Source: Bathymodiolus brooksi
Taxonomy: Eukaryota > Mollusca > Bivalvia > Mytilida > Modiolidae
Assembly: GCA_963680875.1 (NCBI GenBank)
Contig: OY804580.1
Span: 94,455,353-94,519,352 of the forward strand
Direction: 5' to 3'
DNA: 64,000 bases
Below are positions 22,981-35,876 of this stretch, in pieces. How positions within the stretch are numbered: the stretch's first letter is position 1; every line of letters begins with the position of its first letter. The notes beneath the pieces were generated by a model. That model did not search any database and was not told where the DNA came from. It saw only the letters and a list, made by a program, of their open reading frames with translations. Made by a program: the position numbers and the translations under genes.

Positions 22981-25132
22981 TACAGAAACATGTAGTGTGT
23001 GACTCTGAGTGAACTTGATGAATGTTATTATAGAAACACGTGGTGTGTGACGCTGAGTGAACTTGATGAATGTTATTACAGAAACACGTGGTGTGTGACT
23101 CTGAGTGAACTTGATGAATGTTATTACAGAAACACGTGGTGTATGACTCTCAGTGAACTTGGTGAATGTTATTACAGAAACACGTGGTGTGTGACTCTGA
23201 GCGAACTTGATGAATGTTATTACAGAAAAAACGTACACCTGGTGTGTGACTCTGTGTGAACTTGATGAATGTTATTACAGAAACACGTGGTGTGTGACTC
23301 TGAGTGAACTTGATGAATGCTATTACAGAAACACGTGGTGTGTGACTCTGAGTGAACTTGATGAATGTTATTATAGAAACACGTGGTGTGTGACTCTGAG
23401 TGAACTTGATGAATGTTATTACAGAAACACGTGGTGTGTGACTCTGAATGAACTTGATGAAGGTTATTATAGAAACACGTGGTGTGTGACTATGAGTGAA
23501 CTTGATGAATGTTATTACAGAAACACATTGTGTGTGACTCTGAGTGAACTTGATGAATGTTATTACAGAAACACGTGGTGTGTGACTCTAAGCGAACTTG
23601 ATGAATGTTATTACAGAAACACGTGGTGTGTGACTCTGAATGAACTTGATGAAGGTTATTATAGAAACACGTGGTGTGTGACTCTGAGTGAACTTGATGA
23701 ATGTTATTACAGAAACACGTGGTGTGTGACTCTGAGTGAACTTGATGAATGTTATTACAGAAACACGTGGTGTGTGATTCTGAGCAAACTTGATGAATGT
23801 TATTACAGAAACACGTGGTGTGTGACTTTGAGTGAACTTGATGAATGCTATTACAGAAACACGTGATGTGTGACTCTGAGTGAACTTGATGAATGTTATT
23901 ATAGAAACACGTGGTGTGTGACTCTGAGTGAACTTGATGAAGGTTATTACAGAAACACGTGGTGTGTGACTCTGAGTGAACTTGATGAATGTTATTACAG
24001 AAACACGTAGTGTATGACTCTGAGTGAACTTGATGAATGTTATTACAGAAACACGTGGTGTGTGACTGAGCGAACATGATGAATGTTATTACAGAAACAC
24101 GTGGTGTGTGACTCTGAGTGAACTTGATGAATGTTATTACAGAAACACGTGGTGTTTGACTCTGAGTGAACTTGATGAATGTTATTACAGAAACACGTGG
24201 TGTGTGACTCTGAGTGAACTTGATGAATGTTATTACAGAAACACGTGGTGTGTGACTCTGAGTGAACTTGATGAATGTTATTACAGAAACACGTGGTGTG
24301 TGATTCTGAGCGAACTTGATGAATGTTATTACAGAAACACGTGGTATGTGACTCTGAGTGAAATTGATGAATGTTATTACAGAAACACGTGGTGTGTGAC
24401 TCTGAGTGAACTTGATGAATGTTATTACAGAAACACGTGGTGTATGACTCTCAGTGAACTTGGTGAATGTTATTACAGAAACACGTGGTGTGTGACTCTG
24501 AGCGAACTTGATGAATGTTATTACAGAAACACGTACACGTGGTGTGTGACTCTGTGTGAACTTGATGAATGCTATTACAGAAACACGTGGTGTGTGACTC
24601 TGAGTGAACTTGATGAATGTTATTATAGAAACACGTGGTGTGTGACTCTGAGTGAACTTGATGAATGTTATTACAGAAACACGTGGTGTGTGACTCTGAG
24701 TGAACTTGATGAATGTTATTACAGAAACACGTGGTGTGTGACTCTGAGCGAACTTGATGAATATTATTACAGAAACACGTGGTGTGTGACTCTGAGTGAA
24801 CTTGATGAATGTTATTACAGAAACACGTGGTGTGTGACTCTGAGTGAACTTGATGAATGTTATTACAGAAACACGTGGTGTGTGACTCTGAGTGAACTTG
24901 ATGAATGTTATTACAGAAACACGTGGTGTGTGATTCTGAGTGAACTTGATGAATGTTATTACAGAAACACGTGGTATGTGACTCTGAGTGAAATTGATGA
25001 ATGTTATTACAGAAACACGTGGTGTGTGACTCTGAGTGAACTTGATGAATGTTATTACAGAAACACGTGGTGTATGACTCTCAGTGAACTTGGTGAATGT
25101 TATTACAGAAACACGTGGTGTGTGACTCTGAG
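22981..25132. repeat. 2.15-kb block duplicated 25,007 bp downstream (copy 1)
   Basis: This block matches 47988-50139. Shared private markers are ACATGTAGTG at the left end, GTGACGCTGAG just after, and ACATTGTGTGTG at about 23526 and 48533. The 46-bp monomer at 24062 corresponds to 49069. Matching ends near 25132, where GAGTGAAC here faces GAGCGAAC there. A few point differences separate the copies. Confidence 0.8.
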
Positions 25133-26164
25133 TGAACTTGATGAATGTTATTATAGAAACACGTGGTGTGTGACTCTGAGTGAACTTGATGAATGTTATT
25201 ACAGAAACACGTGGTGTGTGACTCTGAATGAACTTGATGAAGGTTATTACAGAAACACGTGGTGTGTGACTCTGAGTGAACTTGATGAATGCTATTACAG
25301 AAACACGTGGTGTGTGACTCTGAGTGAACTTGATGAATGTTATTATAGAAACACGTGGTGTGTGACTCTGAGTGAACTTGATGAATGTTATTACAGAAAC
25401 ACGTGGTGTGTGACTCTGAATGAACTTGATGAAGGTTATTATAGAAACACGTGGTGTGTGACTATGAGTGAACTTGATGAATGTTATTACAGAAACACAT
25501 GGTGTGTGACTCTGAGTGAACTTGATGAATGTTATTACAGAAACACGTGGTGTGTGACTCTAAGCGAACTTGATGAATGTTATTACAGAAACACGTGGTG
25601 TGTGACTCTGAATGAACTTGATGAAGGTTATTATAGAAACACGTGGTGTGTGACTCTGAGTGAACTTGATGAATGTTATTACAGAAACACGTGGTGTGTG
25701 ACTCTGAGTGAACTTGATGAATGTTATTACAGAAACACGTGGTGTGTGATTCTGAGCAAACTTGATGAATGTTATTACAGAAACACGTGGTGTGTGACTT
25801 TGAGTGAACTTGATGAATGCTATTACAGAAACACGTGATGTGTGACTCTGAGTGAACTTGATGAATGTTATTACAGAAACACGTGGTGTGTGACTCTGAA
25901 TGAACTTGATGAAGGTTAATATAGAAACACGTGGTGTGTGACTCTGAGTGAACTTGATGAATGTTATTACAGAAACACGTGGTGTGTGACTCTGAGTGAA
26001 CTTGATGAATGTTATTACAGAAACACGTGGTGTGTGATTCTGAGCAAACTTGATGAATGTTATTACAGAAACACGTGGTGTGTGACTTTGAGTGAACTTG
26101 ATGAATGCTATTACAGAAACACGTGATGTGTGACTCTGAGTGAACTTGATGAATGTTATTATAG

Positions 26165-29100
26165 AAACACGTGGTGTGTGACTCTGAGTGAACTTGATGA
26201 AGGTTATTACAGAAACACGTGGTGTGTGACTCTGAGTGAACTTGATGAATGTTATTACAGAAACACGTAGTGTATGACTCTGAGTGAACTTGATGAATGT
26301 TATTACAGAAACACGTGGTGTGTGACTGAGCGAACATGATGAATGTTATTACAGAAACACGTGGTGTGTGACTCTGAGTGAACTTGATGAATGTTATTAC
26401 AGAAACACGTGGTGTTTGACTCTGAGTGAACTTGATGAATGTTATTACAGAAACACGTGGTGTGTGACTCTGAGTGAACTTGATGAATGTTATTACAGAA
26501 ACACGTGGTGTGTGACTCTGAGTGAACTTGATGAATGTTATTACAGAAACACGTGGTGTGTGATTCTGAGCGAACTTGATGAATGTTATTACAGAAACAC
26601 GTGGTATGTGACTCTGAGTGAAATTGATGAATGTTATTACAGAAACACGTGGTGTGTGACTCTGAGTGAACTTGATGAATGTTATTATAGAAACACGTGG
26701 TGTGTGACTCTGAGTGAACTTGATGAATGTTATTACAGAAACACGTGGTGTTTGACTCTGAGTGAACTTGATGAATGTTATTACAGAAACACGTGGTGTG
26801 TGACTCTGAGTGAACTTGATGAATGTTATTACAGAAACACATGGTGTGTGACTCTGAGTGAACTTGATGAATGTTATTACAGAAACACGTGGTGTGTGAC
26901 TCTAAGCGAACTTGATGAATGTTATTACAGAAACACGTGGTGTGTGACTCTGAATGAACTTGATGAAGGTTATTATAGAAACACGTGGTGTGTGACTCTG
27001 AGTGAACTTGATGAATGTTATTACAGAAACACGTGGTGTGTGACTCTGAGTGAACTTGATGAATGTTATTACAGAAACACGTGGTGTGTGATTCTGAGCA
27101 AACTTGATGAATGTTATTACAGAAACACGTGGTGTGTGACTTTGAGTGAACTTGATGAATGCTATTACAGAAACACGTGATGTGTGACTCTGAGTGAACT
27201 TGATGAATGTTATTATAGAAACACGTGGTGTGTGACTCTGAGTGAACTTGATGAAGGTTATTACAGAAACACGTGGTGTGTGACTCTGAGTGAACTTGAT
27301 GAATGTTATTACAGAAACACGTAGTGTATGACTCTGAGTGAACTTGATGAATGTTATTACAGAAACACGTGGTGTGTGACTGAGCGAACATGATGAATGT
27401 TATTACAGAAACACGTGGTGTGTGACTCTGAGTGAACTTGATGAATGTTATTACAGAAACACGTGGTGTTTTACTCTGAGTGAACTTGATGAATGTTATT
27501 ACAGAAACACGTGGTGTGTGACTCTGAGTGAACTTGATGAATGTTATTACAGAAACACGTGGTGTGTGACTCTGAGTGAACTTGATGAATGTTATTACAG
27601 AAACACGTGGTGTGTGATTCTGAGCGAACTTGATGAATGTTATTACAGAAACACGTGGTATGTGACTCTGAGTGAAATTGATGAATGTTATTACAGAAAC
27701 ACGTGGTGTGTGACTCTGAGTGAACTTGATGAATGTTATTACAGAAACACGTGGTGTATGACTCTCAGTGAACTTGGTGAATGTTATTACAGAAACACGT
27801 GGTGTGTGACTCTGAGCGAACTTGATGAATGTTATTACAGAAACACGTACACGTGGTGTGTGACTCTGTGTGAACTTGATGAATGCTATTACAGAAACAC
27901 GTGGTGTGTGACTCTGAGTGAACTTGATGAATGTTATTATAGAAACACGTGGTGTGTGACTCTGAGTGAACTTGATGAATGTTATTACAGAAACACGTGG
28001 TGTGTGACTCTGAGTGAACTTGATGAATGTTATTACAGAAACACGTGGTGTGTGACTCTGAGCGAACTTGATGAATATTATTACAGAAACACGTGGTGTG
28101 TGACTCTGAGTGAACTTGATGAATGTTATTACAGAAACACGTGGTGTGTGACTCTGAGTGAACTTGATGAATGTTATTACAGAAACACGTGGTGTGTGAC
28201 TCTGAGTGAACTTGATGAATGTTATTACAGAAACACGTGGTGTGTGATTCTGAGTGAACTTGATGAATGTTATTACAGAAACACGTGGTATGTGACTCTG
28301 AGTGAAATTGATGAATGTTATTACAGAAACACGTGGTGTGTGACTCTGAGTGAACTTGATGAATGTTATTACAGAAACACGTGGTGTATGACTCTCAGTG
28401 AACTTGGTGAATGTTATTACAGAAACACGTGGTGTGTGACTCTGAGCGAACTTGATGAATGTTATTACAGAAAAAACGTACACCTGGTGTGTGACTCTGT
28501 GTGAACTTGATGAATGTTATTACAGAAACACGTGGTGTGTGACTCTGAGTGAACTTGATGAATGCTATTACAGAAACACGTGGTGTGTGACTCTGAGTGA
28601 ACTTGATGAATGTTATTATAGAAACACGTGGTGTGTGACTCTGAGTGAACTTGATGAATGTTATTACAGAAACACGTGGTGTGTGACTCTGAATGAACTT
28701 GATGAAGGTTATTATAGAAACACGTGGTGTGTGACTATGAGTGAACTTGATGAATGTTATTACAGAAACACATGGTGTGTGACTCTGAGTGAACTTGATG
28801 AATGTTATTACAGAAACACGTGGTGTGTGACTCTAAGCGAACTTGATGAATGTTATTACAGAAACACGTGGTGTGTGACTCTGAATGAACTTGATGAAGG
28901 TTATTATAGAAACACGTGGTGTGTGACTCTGAGTGAACTTGATGAATGTTATTACAGAAACACGTGGTGTGTGACTCTGAGTGAACTTGATGAATGTTAT
29001 TACAGAAACACGTGGTGTGTGATTCTGAGCAAACTTGATGAATGTTATTACAGAAACACGTGGTGTGTGACTTTGAGTGAACTTGATGAATGCTATTACA

Positions 29101-30113
29101 GAAACACGTGATGTGTGACTCTGAGTGAACTTGATGAATGTTATTACAGAAACACGTAATGTGTGACTCTGAGTGAACTTGATGAATGTTATTACAGAAA
29201 CACGTGGTGTGTGACTCTGAGTGAACTTGATGAAGGTTATTACAGAAACACGTGGTGTGTGACTCTGAATGAACTTGATGAAGGTTATTATAGAAACACG
29301 TGGTGTGTGACTATGAGTGAACTTGATGAATGTTATTACAGAAACACATGGTGTGTGACTCTGAGTGAACTTGATGAATGTTATTACAGAAACACGTGGT
29401 GTGTGACTCTGAGTGAACTTGATGAATGTTATTACAGAAACACGTGGTGTGTGACTCTAAGCGAACTTGATGAATGTTATTACAGAAACACGTGGTGTGT
29501 GACTCTGAGTGAACTTGATGAATGCTATTACAGAAACACGTGGTGTGTGACTGAGTGAACTTGATGAATGTTATGACAGAAACACGTGGTGTGTGACTCT
29601 GAGTGAACTTGATGAAGGTTATTACAGAAACACGTGGTGTGTGACTCTGAGTGAACTTGATGAATGTTATTACAGAAACACGTGGTGTATGACTCTGAGT
29701 GAACTTGATGAATGTTATTACAGAAACACGTGGTGTGTGACTCTGAATGAACTTGATGAAGGTTATTATAGAAACACGTGGTGTGTGACTCTGAGTGAAC
29801 TTGATGAATGTTATTACAGAAACACGTGGTGTGTGACTCTGAGTGAACTTGATGAATGTTATTACAGAAACACGTGGTGTGTGATTCTGAGCAAACTTGA
29901 TGAATGTTATTACAGAAACACGTGGTGTGTGACTTTGAGTGAACTTGATGAATGCTATTACAGAAACACGTGATGTGTGACTCTGAGTGAACTTGATGAA
30001 TGTTATTATAGAAACACGTGGTGTGTGACTCTGAGTGAACTTGATGAAGGTTATTACAGAAACACGTGGTGTGTGACTCTGAGTGAACTTGATGAATGTT
30101 ATTACAGAAACAC
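26165..30113. repeat. 3.95-kb block duplicated 5,763 bp downstream (copy 1)
   Basis: This block matches 31928-35876. The 46-bp monomers at 26322 and 27376 correspond to 32085 and 33139. A private GTGTTTTACTCTG variant (about 27467 and 33230), the 55-bp monomer (28470 and 34233), ACGTAATGTG (about 29155 and 34918) and GTTATGACAG (about 29571 and 35334) all align. Left of about 26165 and right of about 30113 the copies diverge. A shorter part from about 26303 to 27370 has a third copy at offset 4,565 (from 30868). Confidence 0.88.
26322..27375. repeat. 1,054-bp spacing between 46-bp marker monomers
   Basis: Two GTGACTGAGCGAACATG monomers lie 1,054 bp apart (22 x 48 - 2). Exactly the same spacing recurs at 32085-33139 and 51384-52438. 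The first two belong to the 5,763-bp duplication. The third indicates a related but rearranged higher-order unit. Confidence 0.7.
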
Positions 30114-31927
30114 GTAGTGTATGACTCTGAGTGAACTTGATGAATGTTATTACAGAAACACGTGGTGTGTGACTGAGCGAACATGATGAATGTTATTACA
30201 GAAACACGTGGTGTGTGACTCTGAGTGAACTTGATGAATGTTATTACAGAAACACGTGGTGTTTGACTCTGAGTGAACTTGATGAATGTTATTACAGAAA
30301 CACGTGGTGTGTGACTCTGAGTGAACTTGATGAATGTTATTACAGAAACACATGGTGTGTGACTCTGAGTGAACTTGATGAATGTTATTACAGAAACACG
30401 TGGTGTGTGACTCTAAGCGAACTTGATGAATGTTATTACAGAAACACGTGGTGTGTGACTCTGAATGAACTTGATGAAGGTTATTATAGAAACACGTGGT
30501 GTGTGACTCTGAGTGAACTTGATGAATGTTATTACAGAAACACGTGGTGTGTGACTCTGAGTGAACTTGATGAATGTTATTACAGAAACACGTGGTGTGT
30601 GATTCTGAGCAAACTTGATGAATGTTATTACAGAAACACGTGGTGTGTGACTTTGAGTGAACTTGATGAATGCTATTACAGAAACACGTGATGTGTGACT
30701 CTGAGTGAACTTGATGAATGTTATTATAGAAACACGTGGTGTGTGACTCTGAGTGAACTTGATGAAGGTTATTACAGAAACACGTGGTGTGTGACTCTGA
30801 GTGAACTTGATGAATGTTATTACAGAAACACGTAGTGTATGACTCTGAGTGAACTTGATGAATGTTATTACAGAAACACGTGGTGTGTGACTGAGCGAAC
30901 ATGATGAATGTTATTACAGAAACACGTGGTGTGTGACTCTGAGTGAACTTGATGAATGTTATTACAGAAACACGTGGTGTTTGACTCTGAGTGAACTTGA
31001 TGAATGTTATTACAGAAACACGTGGTGTGTGACTCTGAGTGAACTTGATGAATGTTATTACAGAAACACGTGGTGTGTGACTCTGAGTGAACTTGATGAA
31101 TGTTATTACAGAAACACGTGGTGTGTGATTCTGAGCGAACTTGATGAATGTTATTACAGAAACACGTGGTATGTGACTCTGAGTGAAATTGATGAATGTT
31201 ATTACAGAAACACGTGGTGTGTGACTCTGAGTGAACTTGATGAATGTTATTATAGAAACACGTGGTGTGTGACTCTGAGTGAACTTGATGAATGTTATTA
31301 CAGAAACACGTGGTGTTTGACTCTGAGTGAACTTGATGAATGTTATTACAGAAACACGTGGTGTGTGACTCTGAGTGAACTTGATGAATGTTATTACAGA
31401 AACACATGGTGTGTGACTCTGAGTGAACTTGATGAATGTTATTACAGAAACACGTGGTGTGTGACTCTAAGCGAACTTGATGAATGTTATTACAGAAACA
31501 CGTGGTGTGTGACTCTGAATGAACTTGATGAAGGTTATTATAGAAACACGTGGTGTGTGACTCTGAGTGAACTTGATGAATGTTATTACAGAAACACGTG
31601 GTGTGTGACTCTGAGTGAACTTGATGAATGTTATTACAGAAACACGTGGTGTGTGATTCTGAGCAAACTTGATGAATGTTATTACAGAAACACGTGGTGT
31701 GTGACTTTGAGTGAACTTGATGAATGCTATTACAGAAACACGTGATGTGTGACTCTGAGTGAACTTGATGAATGTTATTATAGAAACACGTGGTGTGTGA
31801 CTCTGAGTGAACTTGATGAAGGTTATTACAGAAACACGTGGTGTGTGACTCTGAGTGAACTTGATGAATGTTATTACAGAAACACGTAGTGTATGACTCT
31901 GAGTGAACTTGATGAATGTTATTACAG

Positions 31928-34900
31928 AAACACGTGGTGTGTGACTCTGAGTGAACTTGATGAAGGTTATTACAGAAACACGTGGTGTGTGACTCTGAGT
32001 GAACTTGATGAATGTTATTACAGAAACACGTAGTGTATGACTCTGAGTGAACTTGATGAATGTTATTACAGAAACACGTGGTGTGTGACTGAGCGAACAT
32101 GATGAATGTTATTACAGAAACACGTGGTGTGTGACTCTGAGTGAACTTGATGAATGTTATTACAGAAACACGTGGTGTTTGACTCTGAGTGAACTTGATG
32201 AATGTTATTACAGAAACACGTGGTGTGTGACTCTGAGTGAACTTGATGAATGTTATTACAGAAACACGTGGTGTGTGACTCTGAGTGAACTTGATGAATG
32301 TTATTACAGAAACACGTGGTGTGTGATTCTGAGCGAACTTGATGAATGTTATTACAGAAACACGTGGTATGTGACTCTGAGTGAAATTGATGAATGTTAT
32401 TACAGAAACACGTGGTGTGTGACTCTGAGTGAACTTGATGAATGTTATTATAGAAACACGTGGTGTGTGACTCTGAGTGAACTTGATGAATGTTATTACA
32501 GAAACACGTGGTGTTTGACTCTGAGTGAACTTGATGAATGTTATTACAGAAACACGTGGTGTGTGACTCTGAGTGAACTTGATGAATGTTATTACAGAAA
32601 CACATGGTGTGTGACTCTGAGTGAACTTGATGAATGTTATTACAGAAACACGTGGTGTGTGACTCTAAGCGAACTTGATGAATGTTATTACAGAAACACG
32701 TGGTGTGTGACTCTGAATGAACTTGATGAAGGTTATTATAGAAACACGTGGTGTGTGACTCTGAGTGAACTTGATGAATGTTATTACAGAAACACGTGGT
32801 GTGTGACTCTGAGTGAACTTGATGAATGTTATTACAGAAACACGTGGTGTGTGATTCTGAGCAAACTTGATGAATGTTATTACAGAAACACGTGGTGTGT
32901 GACTTTGAGTGAACTTGATGAATGCTATTACAGAAACACGTGATGTGTGACTCTGAGTGAACTTGATGAATGTTATTATAGAAACACGTGGTGTGTGACT
33001 CTGAGTGAACTTGATGAAGGTTATTACAGAAACACGTGGTGTGTGACTCTGAGTGAACTTGATGAATGTTATTACAGAAACACGTAGTGTATGACTCTGA
33101 GTGAACTTGATGAATGTTATTACAGAAACACGTGGTGTGTGACTGAGCGAACATGATGAATGTTATTACAGAAACACGTGGTGTGTGACTCTGAGTGAAC
33201 TTGATGAATGTTATTACAGAAACACGTGGTGTTTTACTCTGAGTGAACTTGATGAATGTTATTACAGAAACACGTGGTGTGTGACTCTGAGTGAACTTGA
33301 TGAATGTTATTACAGAAACACGTGGTGTGTGACTCTGAGTGAACTTGATGAATGTTATTACAGAAACACGTGGTGTGTGATTCTGAGCGAACTTGATGAA
33401 TGTTATTACAGAAACACGTGGTATGTGACTCTGAGTGAAATTGATGAATGTTATTACAGAAACACGTGGTGTGTGACTCTGAGTGAACTTGATGAATGTT
33501 ATTACAGAAACACGTGGTGTATGACTCTCAGTGAACTTGGTGAATGTTATTACAGAAACACGTGGTGTGTGACTCTGAGCGAACTTGATGAATGTTATTA
33601 CAGAAACACGTACACGTGGTGTGTGACTCTGTGTGAACTTGATGAATGCTATTACAGAAACACGTGGTGTGTGACTCTGAGTGAACTTGATGAATGTTAT
33701 TATAGAAACACGTGGTGTGTGACTCTGAGTGAACTTGATGAATGTTATTACAGAAACACGTGGTGTGTGACTCTGAGTGAACTTGATGAATGTTATTACA
33801 GAAACACGTGGTGTGTGACTCTGAGCGAACTTGATGAATATTATTACAGAAACACGTGGTGTGTGACTCTGAGTGAACTTGATGAATGTTATTACAGAAA
33901 CACGTGGTGTGTGACTCTGAGTGAACTTGATGAATGTTATTACAGAAACACGTGGTGTGTGACTCTGAGTGAACTTGATGAATGTTATTACAGAAACACG
34001 TGGTGTGTGATTCTGAGTGAACTTGATGAATGTTATTACAGAAACACGTGGTATGTGACTCTGAGTGAAATTGATGAATGTTATTACAGAAACACGTGGT
34101 GTGTGACTCTGAGTGAACTTGATGAATGTTATTACAGAAACACGTGGTGTATGACTCTCAGTGAACTTGGTGAATGTTATTACAGAAACACGTGGTGTGT
34201 GACTCTGAGCGAACTTGATGAATGTTATTACAGAAAAAACGTACACCTGGTGTGTGACTCTGTGTGAACTTGATGAATGTTATTACAGAAACACGTGGTG
34301 TGTGACTCTGAGTGAACTTGATGAATGCTATTACAGAAACACGTGGTGTGTGACTCTGAGTGAACTTGATGAATGTTATTATAGAAACACGTGGTGTGTG
34401 ACTCTGAGTGAACTTGATGAATGTTATTACAGAAACACGTGGTGTGTGACTCTGAATGAACTTGATGAAGGTTATTATAGAAACACGTGGTGTGTGACTA
34501 TGAGTGAACTTGATGAATGTTATTACAGAAACACATGGTGTGTGACTCTGAGTGAACTTGATGAATGTTATTACAGAAACACGTGGTGTGTGACTCTAAG
34601 CGAACTTGATGAATGTTATTACAGAAACACGTGGTGTGTGACTCTGAATGAACTTGATGAAGGTTATTATAGAAACACGTGGTGTGTGACTCTGAGTGAA
34701 CTTGATGAATGTTATTACAGAAACACGTGGTGTGTGACTCTGAGTGAACTTGATGAATGTTATTACAGAAACACGTGGTGTGTGATTCTGAGCAAACTTG
34801 ATGAATGTTATTACAGAAACACGTGGTGTGTGACTTTGAGTGAACTTGATGAATGCTATTACAGAAACACGTGATGTGTGACTCTGAGTGAACTTGATGA

Positions 34901-35876
34901 ATGTTATTACAGAAACACGTAATGTGTGACTCTGAGTGAACTTGATGAATGTTATTACAGAAACACGTGGTGTGTGACTCTGAGTGAACTTGATGAAGGT
35001 TATTACAGAAACACGTGGTGTGTGACTCTGAATGAACTTGATGAAGGTTATTATAGAAACACGTGGTGTGTGACTATGAGTGAACTTGATGAATGTTATT
35101 ACAGAAACACATGGTGTGTGACTCTGAGTGAACTTGATGAATGTTATTACAGAAACACGTGGTGTGTGACTCTGAGTGAACTTGATGAATGTTATTACAG
35201 AAACACGTGGTGTGTGACTCTAAGCGAACTTGATGAATGTTATTACAGAAACACGTGGTGTGTGACTCTGAGTGAACTTGATGAATGCTATTACAGAAAC
35301 ACGTGGTGTGTGACTGAGTGAACTTGATGAATGTTATGACAGAAACACGTGGTGTGTGACTCTGAGTGAACTTGATGAAGGTTATTACAGAAACACGTGG
35401 TGTGTGACTCTGAGTGAACTTGATGAATGTTATTACAGAAACACGTGGTGTATGACTCTGAGTGAACTTGATGAATGTTATTACAGAAACACGTGGTGTG
35501 TGACTCTGAATGAACTTGATGAAGGTTATTATAGAAACACGTGGTGTGTGACTCTGAGTGAACTTGATGAATGTTATTACAGAAACACGTGGTGTGTGAC
35601 TCTGAGTGAACTTGATGAATGTTATTACAGAAACACGTGGTGTGTGATTCTGAGCAAACTTGATGAATGTTATTACAGAAACACGTGGTGTGTGACTTTG
35701 AGTGAACTTGATGAATGCTATTACAGAAACACGTGATGTGTGACTCTGAGTGAACTTGATGAATGTTATTATAGAAACACGTGGTGTGTGACTCTGAGTG
35801 AACTTGATGAAGGTTATTACAGAAACACGTGGTGTGTGACTCTGAGTGAACTTGATGAATGTTATTACAGAAACAC
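31928..35876. repeat. 3.95-kb block, copy 2 of the 5,763-bp offset duplication
   Basis: This is the near-identical counterpart of 26165-30113, including the private GTGTTTTACTCTG and ACGTAATGTG variants. It ends near 35876, where GTGTTTGAC replaces AGTGTATGAC. The sequence between the two copies (30114-31927) is itself a partial third copy of the same material, so the 26-36 kb interval is a stack of overlapping duplications. Confidence 0.88.

Noticed and set aside
32066..34246. Minus-strand 726-codon frame (and its twin at 26303-28483) as a repeat protein
   Set aside because: It changes from HTPRVSVITFIKFTQS units to a different repeat midway because a 46-bp monomer shifts frame, and it fully overlaps the plus-strand frames. 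It is satellite shadow.
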